Shown here piece after piece: positions 24,150-31,882 of a stretch of DNA of 64,000 nucleotides. A program made the position numbers and the translations under genes. The DNA is from Oxalobacter sp. (GTDB lineage Bacteria > Pseudomonadota > Gammaproteobacteria > Burkholderiales > Burkholderiaceae_D): positions 1 through 64,000 of the forward strand of contig JAEEYE010000009.1 in NCBI GenBank assembly GCA_016291665.1. The letters run 5' to 3'. The notes beneath the pieces are model-generated. The model saw nothing but the letters and a program-made list of their open reading frames with translations, did no database searches and had not been told where the DNA came from. Numbering within the stretch: position 1 is the stretch's first letter; each line of letters begins with the position of its first letter.

Positions 24150-24608
24150 TTACTCATCGTTGCCCATCATCAGGCATACCATTTTTCTTGGGAAGGCAAT
24201 AAAGAAGATGTCTTCCATGAAGTAAAATCGCCCTTGTCCGTCGTTACACAGGCTCAGGGCATCAGTGAGTTTTTCACTGTGTACCGGCCTTAAAATGCCG
24301 GTTGCTTTGCCGAGGTCAAACTGCAACCAGTGGATTAAGCCTTCAATGATTTTCGGTTCGTTTTCGCCAAACAAGGTGACGAGGGCGTCTTTTAGGGTTT
24401 CGGAGGTCTGGATGTTTTCCAAGAGTGGCATAGGGACTCCGAAATGTTGTGCAAAAAAGGTGGTGTAGTTGGCTTGATCCATGCAAAGGGTTTCGATGTA
24501 GGAAGGTCCTATCCAAGTGGAACACGACGACGCCATATGAAAGAGACCATCCAGGTAATTGGTGAGCCGGATGTTTTCTTCGGAAAGCTTAGGTTGGAGT
24601 GTATTCAT
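24150..24608 (-). CDS. Hypothetical protein, 152 residues
   Basis: Family not recognised. The product is soluble with no signal peptide, mildly acidic, and ends in a hydrophobic strand-rich segment (FYFMEDIFFIAFPRKMVC). It starts 15 bases after the stop of the pseudouridine synthase gene and is probably in its transcript. Its frame, position between two solid genes and sensible start support a real gene. It converges with def with only 11 bases between stops. Confidence 0.7.
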   Translation of the reverse strand: MNTLQPKLSEENIRLTNYLDGLFHMASSCSTWIGPSYIETLCMDQANYTTFFAQHFGVPMPLLENIQTSETLKDALVTLFGENEPKIIEGLIHWLQFDLGKATGILRPVHSEKLTDALSLCNDGQGRFYFMEDIFFIAFPRKMVCLMMGNDE

Positions 24609-24623
24609 CGGTGATTTCTGCGC

Positions 24624-25370
24624 TTAGAACGATTCATCCGGGCGTAGGTAACGCCATTTGCCAGGTGGCAGGGCACCTAGTCTGACTTTGCCGATACGAA
24701 CGCGTTTTAGTCCGACTACTTTGAGTCCTACGGCTTCGCACATTCGGCGAATCTGGCGTTTCTTCCCTTCCCTTAAGACAAAGCGTAGCTGGTCTTCGTT
24801 TTGCCAGTTGACTTTAGCGGGTTGCAAGGCTTTGCCATCAAGCTTTAGCCCATGGCGTAAGAGTTGGAGGTCTTTGTCAGGTAAGCGGCCTGGTTTTTGG
24901 TAGCGGACACGTACTAGGTATTCTTTGTCGGTCGTCGAGTCTTCCCCAATCAGTTGCTTGGCAATGCGGCCGTCCTGAGTGAGGACGAGTAAGCCTACCG
25001 AGTCGATATCCAAACGCCCCGCAGGTACAAGACCGCGTTTTTGAGAAGGTTTGAAACGGATCTTTGCGGTATCTTCTTCCCAATGGGAATCCGCGTTGAT
25101 GAGTGCGACAGCCGGTGTATAGCCATCTTCGGCCTGTCCGCTGACGTAGCCAACTGGTTTATTGAGTAGGATGGTTACACGCTCAGATTGTTCTTTTGTT
25201 GCGCGTTTATCGACAGTGATTTTCTGGTGTGGCAGTACTTTGCTACCTAATTGGGAGACGACTGTTCCGTCAACGCGCACCCAGCCGTGTTCAATCCAGG
25301 CATCGGCTTCCCGGCGGGAACACAGTCCTAGTTCTGACATCCTTTTTGACAATCGCACAGGCTCGCTCAT
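24624..25370 (-). CDS. RsuA/RluF-family rRNA pseudouridine synthase
   Basis: The 248-residue product has an N-terminal S4 RNA-binding domain ([22 protein letters not shown]), then the synthase core with [11 protein letters not shown] and catalytic Asp in [14 protein letters not shown], and the family motif [20 protein letters not shown]. The C-terminal segment ([18 protein letters not shown]) and the S4 spacing are closest to RluF, which modifies 23S rRNA U2604 in E. coli. RluB, RluE or RsuA specificity cannot be excluded. It precedes the hypothetical gene 24150-24608. Confidence 0.88.
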   Translation of the reverse strand: MSEPVRLSKRMSELGLCSRREADAWIEHGWVRVDGTVVSQLGSKVLPHQKITVDKRATKEQSERVTILLNKPVGYVSGQAEDGYTPAVALINADSHWEEDTAKIRFKPSQKRGLVPAGRLDIDSVGLLVLTQDGRIAKQLIGEDSTTDKEYLVRVRYQKPGRLPDKDLQLLRHGLKLDGKALQPAKVNWQNEDQLRFVLREGKKRQIRRMCEAVGLKVVGLKRVRIGKVRLGALPPGKWRYLRPDESF

Positions 25371-25388
25371 GGGGTTCCTACAAAATGG

Positions 25389-27962
25389 TTAAGTGTCGTG
25401 GACGCGTAATACCTCAATCATATCGCGTTCAAACTGGATCTGCTGACGTGGTTGTTGGAGTTTTTCCCCATCAATTAAGAACACATCTTCTATGCGTTCA
25501 CCCAATGTCATGATTTTGGCTGTATGCAGGTTGATTCGGTGTTTACTGAAAACACGTGCAATGGCATAGAGTAGTCCACGGTAGTCGTTTCCTGTAATGC
25601 TTAACACGAACCGGCCATTTGCGTCAGGTCGCAAATCAATGGAGGGAGAGACCGGGAATACGCGCGATTTACGGGAAAAGCGTGGCAATGACGGTTCGGG
25701 CAAGACCCCTGGTTCTTTCAGGATATCGGTTAAATCGTGTTCAACCTGCGACGTGATATCCCGGTATTGGTTTTCAAAACCTTGGCGGGTGACTAGGAAG
25801 GTATCTAATGCATACTGCTCCTTGGTCGTATGGATTTTTGCATCAAGAATAGCGAAATTTTTCCGATCAAAATAACTGCATATCCATGCAAAGAGGTCGG
25901 GACGGTCGCACATGTAGACGACAACCTGTAAGCCTTCACCAGTTGGTGAGACCCGGCATTGCACGACTGGTTCTTGTGAGTTCATGCGTGCGTATAGGGT
26001 ACGGGTATGCCAAGCAATATCTAAGGCATCGTTTCGCAGGAAGTACACGATATCGAGCTGTTTCCAGAACGCTTCATGTGCAGATTCAGGGATACCATAG
26101 AGGCGTAAATTGGCTTTGGCTTCGTGCTGGCGTTTTTCCAGTTCATGGTCAATGGACAGATTTTCGCCACCTAAGACGCGTTTAGTCTGAACCAATAAGT
26201 CTTCTAAGAGCTTGCCTTTCCAGGTATTCCAAATGTTGGGGCCTGTTGCGCGGATATCTGCGACAGTTAAAAGATAAAGCGCGGTGAGATGCCGGTCATC
26301 CTTAACAATAGTGGCAAAGGCATTGATGACTTCAGGATCTGAGAGATCCTTTTTCTGCGCAAAAGTAGAAAGAGACAGGTGTTCTTTGACCAAGAAAACG
26401 GCGAGTTCGGTATCGTCTTTTGCAATTCCATGTTGCGTGCAAAAACGTTTCACATCACGCATTCCAAGAACAGAGTGGTCTCCTCCTCTTCCCTTGGCAA
26501 TATCGTGGAAGAGTGCAGCCACATAAAGGATCCACTGGCGGCTAAAACCAGTCATCAAGTGGCTGCACAAGGGATTTTCATGAGCGTAGCGGGCGCGTGA
26601 AAAATGGTGTAGGTTTTCAAGAACCTTTAAGGTATGCTGGTCGACCGTAAATTGATGGAACAGGTCATATTGCATTTGTCCTACAATTTTCCCGAAGTTG
26701 GGCAGGTACCGACCTAAGATACCCATGCGGTTCATATATTCTAGAGACCGAACTGCAAAGCGTTCTGACTGTAGGATTTTCAGGAAAAACGCATGGTTTG
26801 TTGGATTTCGGCGAAATGCTGGGTTGATGTTCATCCGGGCATGCCACATTGCCCTTAACGTGCGGACTGTCATTTCCTTTAAGTCTGCCCGCTGTGATAG
26901 CAGGTAGAATGCTTCAAGGATACTCGATGGGTACTTGATAAAAATATCATCAGATGTGATATCTAAGAGGCCGTTGACTTCATTGAAGTGGTTATTGATT
27001 TTTACTGCAACCTGGGGCATTGGAAAGAGTCTTGCCTGGACATTTTGTAGGAGAATCATGTTGAGTTGGCAGACCGAGTGCGCTGCACGGTAATAACGCT
27101 TCATCATGCATTCGCTGGCCGTCCTTGCGTCTAACAGCATTCCTTTTTTACGGAAGCCAAATGTTTGGGCAATCGGCATTTGCATATCGAACAGTAAACG
27201 GTCTTCCGGCCGTTTAGCTTGGATATGTAACCGGATACGGATATCTTTGAAGGCGCGTTCTTTTTTGCGTAGTTGCTGTGCTTCAGAAGCGGTCAATAAG
27301 CCTTTTTCAGCTAATTCGTTCCATGAAGCCCCGAGTTTAGCGGCTTTGGCTACCCAGAGGATGACCTGTAAATCACGTAGACCGCCTGGCCCATCTTTGC
27401 AGTTAGGTTCCAAGCTGTAAGGGGTGTCTCCGAATTTTAGGTGACGTTGCCTAGTTTCAAGCATCTTGGCAATGAAGAATGCTTGGGCATCCATGGCACC
27501 ATTGTATCGGGATTGCATTTTAAGGAAAAGTTTGCGGTTTCCCGTTATAAAACGGGCTTCCAGCAGGCTCGTCTGGATGGTGATGTCGTTAGCTGCTTCT
27601 TGGATACATTCTTCGAGTGTACGGACACTGTGTCCAATGGTGAGCCCAAGTGACCATAATTGCTGGATGAACGCTTCCAGCTTGGCATTTAATGTCTCAT
27701 TGGGTGGTGTATCCAGCAGAACCAGGATATCTACGTCTGAATGCGGAAAGAGTTCACCGCGGCCATAACCGCCTACCGCAACCAGTGCGAGGGTAGAGGG
27801 CAGGTCGACAGAAGTCCACATAGCAGACAGAACTCTATCAACGCTCCGGGAGAGTGTTTTAAGGAGCCATTGTGGGCGTGGATGCGTTTTAAAGTCGGTA
27901 ATGGCTGTTTCGCGCAACGCTTTTAATTGTTGCCGAAAAGAGGAGATTGCTGTTGTCGTCAT
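25389..27962 (-). CDS. glnD: Bifunctional PII uridylyltransferase/uridylyl-removing enzyme GlnD
   Basis: GlnD senses glutamine and adds or removes UMP on PII proteins. The 857-residue product contains a nucleotidyltransferase domain with GGYGRGELFPHSDVD (G64 onwards, metal Asp 76 and 78), an HD domain for deuridylylation (ALFHDIAKGRGGDHS), and two C-terminal ACT domains for glutamine binding (VVVYMCDRPDLFAWI; VLSITGNDYRGLLYAI). It acts on the same circuit as glnA, ntrB and ntrC at 52-56 kb. It is downstream of map on the same strand with 43 bases between. Confidence 0.96.
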   Translation of the reverse strand: MTTTAISSFRQQLKALRETAITDFKTHPRPQWLLKTLSRSVDRVLSAMWTSVDLPSTLALVAVGGYGRGELFPHSDVDILVLLDTPPNETLNAKLEAFIQQLWSLGLTIGHSVRTLEECIQEAANDITIQTSLLEARFITGNRKLFLKMQSRYNGAMDAQAFFIAKMLETRQRHLKFGDTPYSLEPNCKDGPGGLRDLQVILWVAKAAKLGASWNELAEKGLLTASEAQQLRKKERAFKDIRIRLHIQAKRPEDRLLFDMQMPIAQTFGFRKKGMLLDARTASECMMKRYYRAAHSVCQLNMILLQNVQARLFPMPQVAVKINNHFNEVNGLLDITSDDIFIKYPSSILEAFYLLSQRADLKEMTVRTLRAMWHARMNINPAFRRNPTNHAFFLKILQSERFAVRSLEYMNRMGILGRYLPNFGKIVGQMQYDLFHQFTVDQHTLKVLENLHHFSRARYAHENPLCSHLMTGFSRQWILYVAALFHDIAKGRGGDHSVLGMRDVKRFCTQHGIAKDDTELAVFLVKEHLSLSTFAQKKDLSDPEVINAFATIVKDDRHLTALYLLTVADIRATGPNIWNTWKGKLLEDLLVQTKRVLGGENLSIDHELEKRQHEAKANLRLYGIPESAHEAFWKQLDIVYFLRNDALDIAWHTRTLYARMNSQEPVVQCRVSPTGEGLQVVVYMCDRPDLFAWICSYFDRKNFAILDAKIHTTKEQYALDTFLVTRQGFENQYRDITSQVEHDLTDILKEPGVLPEPSLPRFSRKSRVFPVSPSIDLRPDANGRFVLSITGNDYRGLLYAIARVFSKHRINLHTAKIMTLGERIEDVFLIDGEKLQQPRQQIQFERDMIEVLRVHDT

Positions 27963-28005
27963 TGCTTTTTCTCAAAGGGTTCCACAATAACAGACAATAA
28001 GCAAT

Positions 28006-28818
28006 TTACTGCCCGTCAGAGATGAATTTTGGGGGTGCTGGCATATTGGGGGAGACAGTTAAAATCTCATAACCCGTGTCTGTGACCAAGATGGTGTGTT
28101 CCCATTGCGCCGAGAGGCTGCGGTCTTTGGTTCGGATGGTCCAACCATCGGCTAGTTGCGTGATGGCTCGACGTCCAGCGTTAATCATTGGTTCAATGGT
28201 AAAAATCATCCCGGGTTTCATTTCGGCACCTGTACCTCGAAGGCCATAGTGCAGAACCTGTGGTTCTTCATGAAAGCCAATGCCGACACCGTGTCCGCAG
28301 AATTCGCGTACCACACTGTAGCCCGCTTTTTCAGCATATTGTTGGATGACGTAGCCGATGTCGCCAAAATGGTTGCCGGGTTTTACTTCTCGGATACCTT
28401 GCCACATACATTCGTATGTAATCCGAGCTAGTCGTTTTGCCATGATAGAGGGCTCGCCAGCAAAGTACATACGGCTCGTGTCTCCGTAAAAGCCATTTAA
28501 GATGACTGTGATATCAATGTTTAATGCATCGCCTTTCTTCAAGCGTTTATTGAAGTTAGGAATCCCGTGGCAGACAACCTCATTTAAGGAAATGCAGGTC
28601 GCTTTGGGGTAGGGAGTATAGCCATCTGGACAGTAATTTAAAGGGGCAGGGATGGCATTGTGGTCTGTTATGAATTCATGGCAGAGCTTATCTAGTTCAC
28701 CAGTTGAAATGCCGGGCTTGATAAAAGGTTCAATGTAATCAAGTACTTCTGCCGCAAGCTTGCTGGCTTTGCGGATTCCTTCAATCTGTTCCGGGTTTTT
28801 GATATAGATGCCTGCCAT
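28006..28818 (-). CDS. map: Methionine aminopeptidase type I
   Basis: Removes the initiator Met from nascent proteins. The ATG at 28818 is chosen over two upstream GTG codons, whose GGTGGTG may serve as its ribosome site. The 270-residue product has the pita-bread ligands: Asp in DALNIDITVILNGFYGDTSRMY, His in REFCGHGVGIGFHEEP, and Glu in FTIEPMI and QWEHTI. The partners rpsB and tsf, often next to map, are absent; here map precedes glnD, as in many proteobacteria. Confidence 0.95.
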   Translation of the reverse strand: MAGIYIKNPEQIEGIRKASKLAAEVLDYIEPFIKPGISTGELDKLCHEFITDHNAIPAPLNYCPDGYTPYPKATCISLNEVVCHGIPNFNKRLKKGDALNIDITVILNGFYGDTSRMYFAGEPSIMAKRLARITYECMWQGIREVKPGNHFGDIGYVIQQYAEKAGYSVVREFCGHGVGIGFHEEPQVLHYGLRGTGAEMKPGMIFTIEPMINAGRRAITQLADGWTIRTKDRSLSAQWEHTILVTDTGYEILTVSPNMPAPPKFISDGQ

Positions 28819-28915
28819 AGTCACCACCAGTTTTCAGAAAAAGAAATGAGAATAGCTATTATATGCCAGTCGAGGTGACTGCGCCCAAAATCGTCAATCG
28901 ACCGGTAACGAATCC

Positions 28916-28924
28916 TGTTATAAT
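28916..28924 (+). promoter_or_regulatory. Extended -10 promoter of tRNA-Ser
   Basis: TGTTATAAT is a perfect extended -10 element (TGnTATAAT). It ends 18 bases before the tRNA. No good -35 is present at 17 bases, which the TGn extension can compensate. Confidence 0.65.
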
Positions 28925-28942
28925 CCATCATCTGGCGCATAC

Positions 28943-29032
28943 GGAGAGGTGGCAGAGTGGTTGAATGCGCCGGACTCGAAATCCGGTATACGGGCAACCG
29001 TATCGGGGGTTCAAATCCCCCTCTCTCCGCCA
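28943..29032 (+). tRNA. serU-like: tRNA-Ser (anticodon CGA)
   Basis: The acceptor stem GGAGAGG pairs with TCTCTCC, followed by discriminator G and an encoded CCA. The anticodon stem and loop read CCGGACTCGAAATCCGG with anticodon CGA. A long variable arm (TATACGGGCAACCGTATC) identifies a class II tRNA-Ser. The T arm is GGGGGTTCAAATCCCCC. The length is 90 bases including CCA. It reads UCG codons. Confidence 0.96.
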
Positions 29033-29255
29033 TTCTTTTATCGAACATTTCTAGTTTTTCTTTGTAAATCAATTACCTATTTTCTGTTGCGCTCTTCTAA
29101 CTGTTTTGTGGCGATTCCCTTATTCTGGATGTCTTATGGGCAGTGCAGTAGGTTTGGTGTTTGCTTTTTTGGTTAAAAACGGCTACATTCACCGCTGTAT
29201 GTTTTTTCCTTCTTCTTTGAAAAAATTTTTACAGACATCAAAAGGACAATTAACT

Positions 29256-29591
29256 ATGAGTATCCAACTGAAAAAGACCATTGCCGTTGCTGTTGCTAGC
29301 TTGGGCTTCCTGACTTTGGCAGTTCCTTCCTATGCAGAAGAAGCAGCACCAGCCGCAGAACAAGCTGCCCCAGTTGCCGAAGCAGCACCAGCCGCAGAAC
29401 AGGCTGCCCCAGCTGCCGAAGCAGCACCAGCTGCAGAACAGGCTGCCCCAGCTGCCGAAGCAGCACCAGCCGCAGAACAGGCTGCCCCAGCTGCTGAAGC
29501 AGCACCAGCCGCAGAACAGGCTGCCCCAGCTGCTGAAGCAGCACCAGCCGCAGAACAGGCTGCTCCAGCTGCAGACGTTGCTGCAAAATAA
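29256..29591 (+). CDS. Secreted Ala/Pro/Glu repeat protein
   Basis: ATG 29256 starts a Sec signal peptide (MSIQLKKTIAVAVASLGFL ... SYA). The mature protein is almost entirely six tandem copies of the 13-residue unit AAPAAEQAAPAAE (first copy with V, last with D), ending VAAK. No domain is recognised. Such Ala/Pro/Glu repeats are extended, acidic and probably disordered; a periplasmic spacer-like role is possible but unproven. A good intrinsic terminator follows, supporting expression. The longer upstream frame back to 29106 lacks a ribosome site and is not used. Confidence 0.8.
   Translation: MSIQLKKTIAVAVASLGFLTLAVPSYAEEAAPAAEQAAPVAEAAPAAEQAAPAAEAAPAAEQAAPAAEAAPAAEQAAPAAEAAPAAEQAAPAAEAAPAAEQAAPAADVAAK
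29343..29576 (+). repeat. Six tandem 39-base repeats in a coding region
   Basis: Six in-frame copies of a 39-base unit (13 codons) differ at only a few third positions (gcc/gct, caa/cag, gtt/gct). Near-identity at silent sites suggests recent expansion by slippage or recombination. Copy number may vary between strains without disrupting the frame. Confidence 0.9.
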
Positions 29592-29611
29592 TCAAGAAGG
29601 ATATGACATTG

Positions 29612-29642
29612 AAGGCAGAAGGCTACCCCCTTCTGCCTTTTT
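29612..29642 (+). terminator. Intrinsic terminator after the repeat protein gene
   Basis: AAGGCAGAAG and CTTCTGCCTT form a 10-bp stem with an eight-base loop, followed by TTTTT. It lies 20 bases after the stop at 29591. Confidence 0.85.
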
Positions 29643-29664
29643 CAGCTGAGCTTTTGGAAAAGAT

Positions 29665-29865
29665 ATGTCACAGCAAACGGATTCTGTTGAACAACTTGTT
29701 TGGCAGGCATCTTCAGGTGATGTGGAGGCGCAATATGCGTTGGGCATTGCTTTGCTGGAAGGTGCAGGGGTGGATGCCAATCTCGCGAAGGCTGTTGAAT
29801 GGCTGAAGGCGGCGGCAGCAGGCGGCCATGTCAAGGCAGCAACGTTGCTTGAGACTTTCGGTTGA
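29665..29865 (+). CDS. Single Sel1-repeat mini-protein
   Basis: The 66-residue product starts at an ATG preceded by GGAAAAG. It contains one and a half Sel1-like helical repeats (GDVEAQYALGIALLEGAGVD; NLAKAVEWLKAAAAGGHVKA). Sel1 proteins normally stack several repeats as binding scaffolds, so this is a minimal member. There is no signal peptide. It converges with the TM2 gene, with 9 bases between. It could be a fragment of a longer gene, but no flanking remnants are seen. Confidence 0.7.
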   Translation: MSQQTDSVEQLVWQASSGDVEAQYALGIALLEGAGVDANLAKAVEWLKAAAAGGHVKAATLLETFG

Positions 29866-29874
29866 TTGTTTTCC

Positions 29875-30318
29875 TCAGGCGAGGATGTTGCCATTAGCGT
29901 CGGCCGGTTTACATAAAGCGATGATGCATTCAATCAGTGCGATGATAGCAGGGATGCCTGTCCAGCAAAAGACAAGGTAAAGGATGCCTTTCAGGGTTCT
30001 GCTGGCATAGAACTTGTGGATACCAAGGCCGCCCAAGAAAAATGCCAAGACGCAGTAGATGGCCTTGTTCACCAAGTGTGGGCCGATGTAGGTTGTCTGT
30101 TGGTAGCTGGTGCCGTAGCCTGCGTCTGATGGTCGGTTCTGGTATGCGGTATAGGGCTTTGCTTTCTTGGACACAATCGTTTCGCGGCCATTCGTATAGA
30201 CTTCGACTTCATCGCCGATGGCGGGCTTAAAGTTAAAGGCTGACAAAGGTAGGGTTTGGAATGAACCACTGTTTTCGCCAATGTAGACGGTGTTGCCTTT
30301 AATCTGAATGACCTTCAT
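29875..30318 (-). CDS. TM2 domain membrane protein
   Basis: The 147-residue product has an N-terminal beta-rich cytosolic part of about 50 residues (IKGNTVYIGENSGSFQ ... GDEVEVYTNG), a polar linker, and a C-terminal TM2 domain with two helices joined by the family's short polar turn (FFLGGLGIHKFYASRTLKGI). TM2 proteins are common but mostly uncharacterised. It is the last gene of a minus-strand group with the beta-helix, ArsD-like and His-rich proteins (33-base gap to the beta-helix gene). Confidence 0.85.
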   Translation of the reverse strand: MKVIQIKGNTVYIGENSGSFQTLPLSAFNFKPAIGDEVEVYTNGRETIVSKKAKPYTAYQNRPSDAGYGTSYQQTTYIGPHLVNKAIYCVLAFFLGGLGIHKFYASRTLKGILYLVFCWTGIPAIIALIECIIALCKPADANGNILA

Positions 30319-30351
30319 GCGTTTTTTTCCCTACTAAATGCTTTTTTCCAA

Positions 30352-31530
30352 CTAATTTGCGCCTGGGCGCTTTGAGAGTTGGGTCATACCGTCGACAACT
30401 GTCCTTTCTCCTACTTCAGCCAACCCAAAGACTGAAGCCATACCGGAAACTTTGGCATGACCAAAGACTTTGGCATTGTCGTAGACTAAGGCATTGCCAG
30501 AGACTTCAGCTTGGTCACAGACAAGCGCCTTACCACCGACTCGGGCGCGTCCCCAGACCTTGGCTTCATCTGCAACCCATGCTTCACTTAAGGTTGCCAG
30601 GTTGGATTCGTTTTCAAGCCAGCCACCTAAATCACCATCCCTGACGTGATGAAGGGCGTTGTCCATTGTTGCTTGGATGCGGAAGAGCGTCGTGGTATTG
30701 GTGCCAGTACCGACTGTCATCGTTTGGTCTTTTAAAAGACGGAAGCGACTTCCATCCCGGACGGTATTGCCATCTATCAAGGTGTAGCCCCCAATCTTTG
30801 CAGTACCGCAAACGGTTGCGTGATCCGTAACCACGGCTGAACCGCTGATTGTTGCTTGGCCAAAAACGCGAGCAGAGCCAGAAATGATGGCGTTTTCTAT
30901 GACATGGGCTTTGCCATAGACCAATGCATCATCAGCAACCCAGGCGCTGCCGTTCATGGCTAGGTTATCCATACTTTGGATATAACCGCCTTTGTCACCT
31001 GCTGTAATTCCATGAAAGGGGTTGTCTGTTAACGCCTGGATCCTGTAGAGGGTGATGCCATCGAGGTCAATACAGTCGTCTTCAAGCATGGCGTAACGAG
31101 CGCTGTCAATAACAGTATTACCGCCAATAAAGTCGTAACCCGACATTTCTGCAACACCTGCAATTCGGGCACTGCCGCCTAACATTGCATAGTCTGCAAC
31201 TGCTGCGTCACCTGTGACTTCTGCATCGGCAAAAATACGGGCGTGCCCTCTGACGACAGCGCGTCCATGGATTAAGGCGTGACCGAATATTTCAGCATGG
31301 TCTTTGACTAGGGCATCACCTGTGACAGTAGCGTTTTCGTAAACCATCGCATAGTCATCAACCCAGCCATTCCCCGCTTGCGGGAGGTTTTCAGGAGTTT
31401 CAATCCAACCGCCCAAATCGCCTTTTTTTACACCGTGCAAAGGGATGTCGACACAGGCTTGTATCCTGTAGAGTTTTTTTCCGAACCGTTCTACGGTGTC
31501 GTGCATCACAAGTTCATAGCGGGTCTGCAT
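30352..31530 (-). CDS. Three-module left-handed beta-helix protein (YdcK-like)
   Basis: ATG 31530 follows AGGAAAAC at 6 bases. The 392-residue product has three modules beginning LYRIQA or LFRIQA (residues 20, 161, 282). Each is followed by GD(L/K)GG(W/Y) and NL...AWV, then hexapeptide-like rungs of the form A-x-V-x-G-x-A. The first two modules end in GGNTVID/DGNTVRD...ML/LL. This rung pattern predicts a left-handed parallel beta-helix, as in E. coli YdcK and some phage-borne proteins. There is no transferase active-site loop or signal peptide. Its function is unknown. The upstream ArsD-like stop is 10 bases away. Confidence 0.75.
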   Translation of the reverse strand: MQTRYELVMHDTVERFGKKLYRIQACVDIPLHGVKKGDLGGWIETPENLPQAGNGWVDDYAMVYENATVTGDALVKDHAEIFGHALIHGRAVVRGHARIFADAEVTGDAAVADYAMLGGSARIAGVAEMSGYDFIGGNTVIDSARYAMLEDDCIDLDGITLYRIQALTDNPFHGITAGDKGGYIQSMDNLAMNGSAWVADDALVYGKAHVIENAIISGSARVFGQATISGSAVVTDHATVCGTAKIGGYTLIDGNTVRDGSRFRLLKDQTMTVGTGTNTTTLFRIQATMDNALHHVRDGDLGGWLENESNLATLSEAWVADEAKVWGRARVGGKALVCDQAEVSGNALVYDNAKVFGHAKVSGMASVFGLAEVGERTVVDGMTQLSKRPGAN

Positions 31531-31540
31531 GGCTGTTTTC

Positions 31541-31882
31541 CTAATACCGTCCGCACCAGCAGCACCGTCTGCCAGAACCACAGCAACAGCGGGAAACTTT
31601 CAGCACATCAACATCCAGGTTTAACCATTCCGTTAGTTCGCGGCGGTCTGGATAGCGTCCCACTAGGACAAGCTGCCTATCTATAATGGTTGCGGGGAGG
31701 CTTTCGCGCAGGGCAATTTTGCCTAACAGGAGTGGGTTATCCGCAAATTGGATGGATGCTTGGCTTGGCGCCATCCGTTCAACTGTGATGCCGTTTGCCA
31801 GTAGGGCATGGCAAACGGCATCTGGGAACTTATTAGTGCCAGGATCTGCTGAAAAAGGTTCAACAATCTGCAGAGTTGCCAT
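31541..31882 (-). CDS. ArsD-like protein with Cys-rich tail
   Basis: The 113-residue product matches the thioredoxin-like ArsD fold by pattern: MATLQIVEPF at the start, ERMAPSQASIQFADNP in the middle, then LPATIIDRQLVLVGRYPDRRELTEWL, which parallels ArsD segments of the type LPLLLLDGETVMAGRYPKRAELARW. The usual N-terminal Cys pair is replaced (FSADPGTN), but the tail carries Cys99-101, 107, 108 and 110. ArsD is an arsenite metallochaperone and repressor for ArsA; no arsA, arsB, arsC or arsR is in the window. Its ATG directly abuts the stop of the His-rich gene (TAGATG), so the two are translationally coupled. Confidence 0.65.
   Translation of the reverse strand: MATLQIVEPFSADPGTNKFPDAVCHALLANGITVERMAPSQASIQFADNPLLLGKIALRESLPATIIDRQLVLVGRYPDRRELTEWLNLDVDVLKVSRCCCGSGRRCCWCGRY

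Noticed and set aside
28943-29032. Integrated element with att repeats at tRNA-Ser
   Set aside because: No integrase gene, and no second copy of the tRNA 3' end was seen downstream; reported only as an accessory block.
29343-29576. CRISPR array
   Set aside because: The 39-base units are directly adjacent without spacers and keep one open frame, so they are coding tandem repeats.
29296-29595. Minus-strand Leu/Gln/Arg-rich frame over the 39-base repeats
   Set aside because: It arises from the repeat on the other strand; the plus-strand product has a signal peptide and a terminator.
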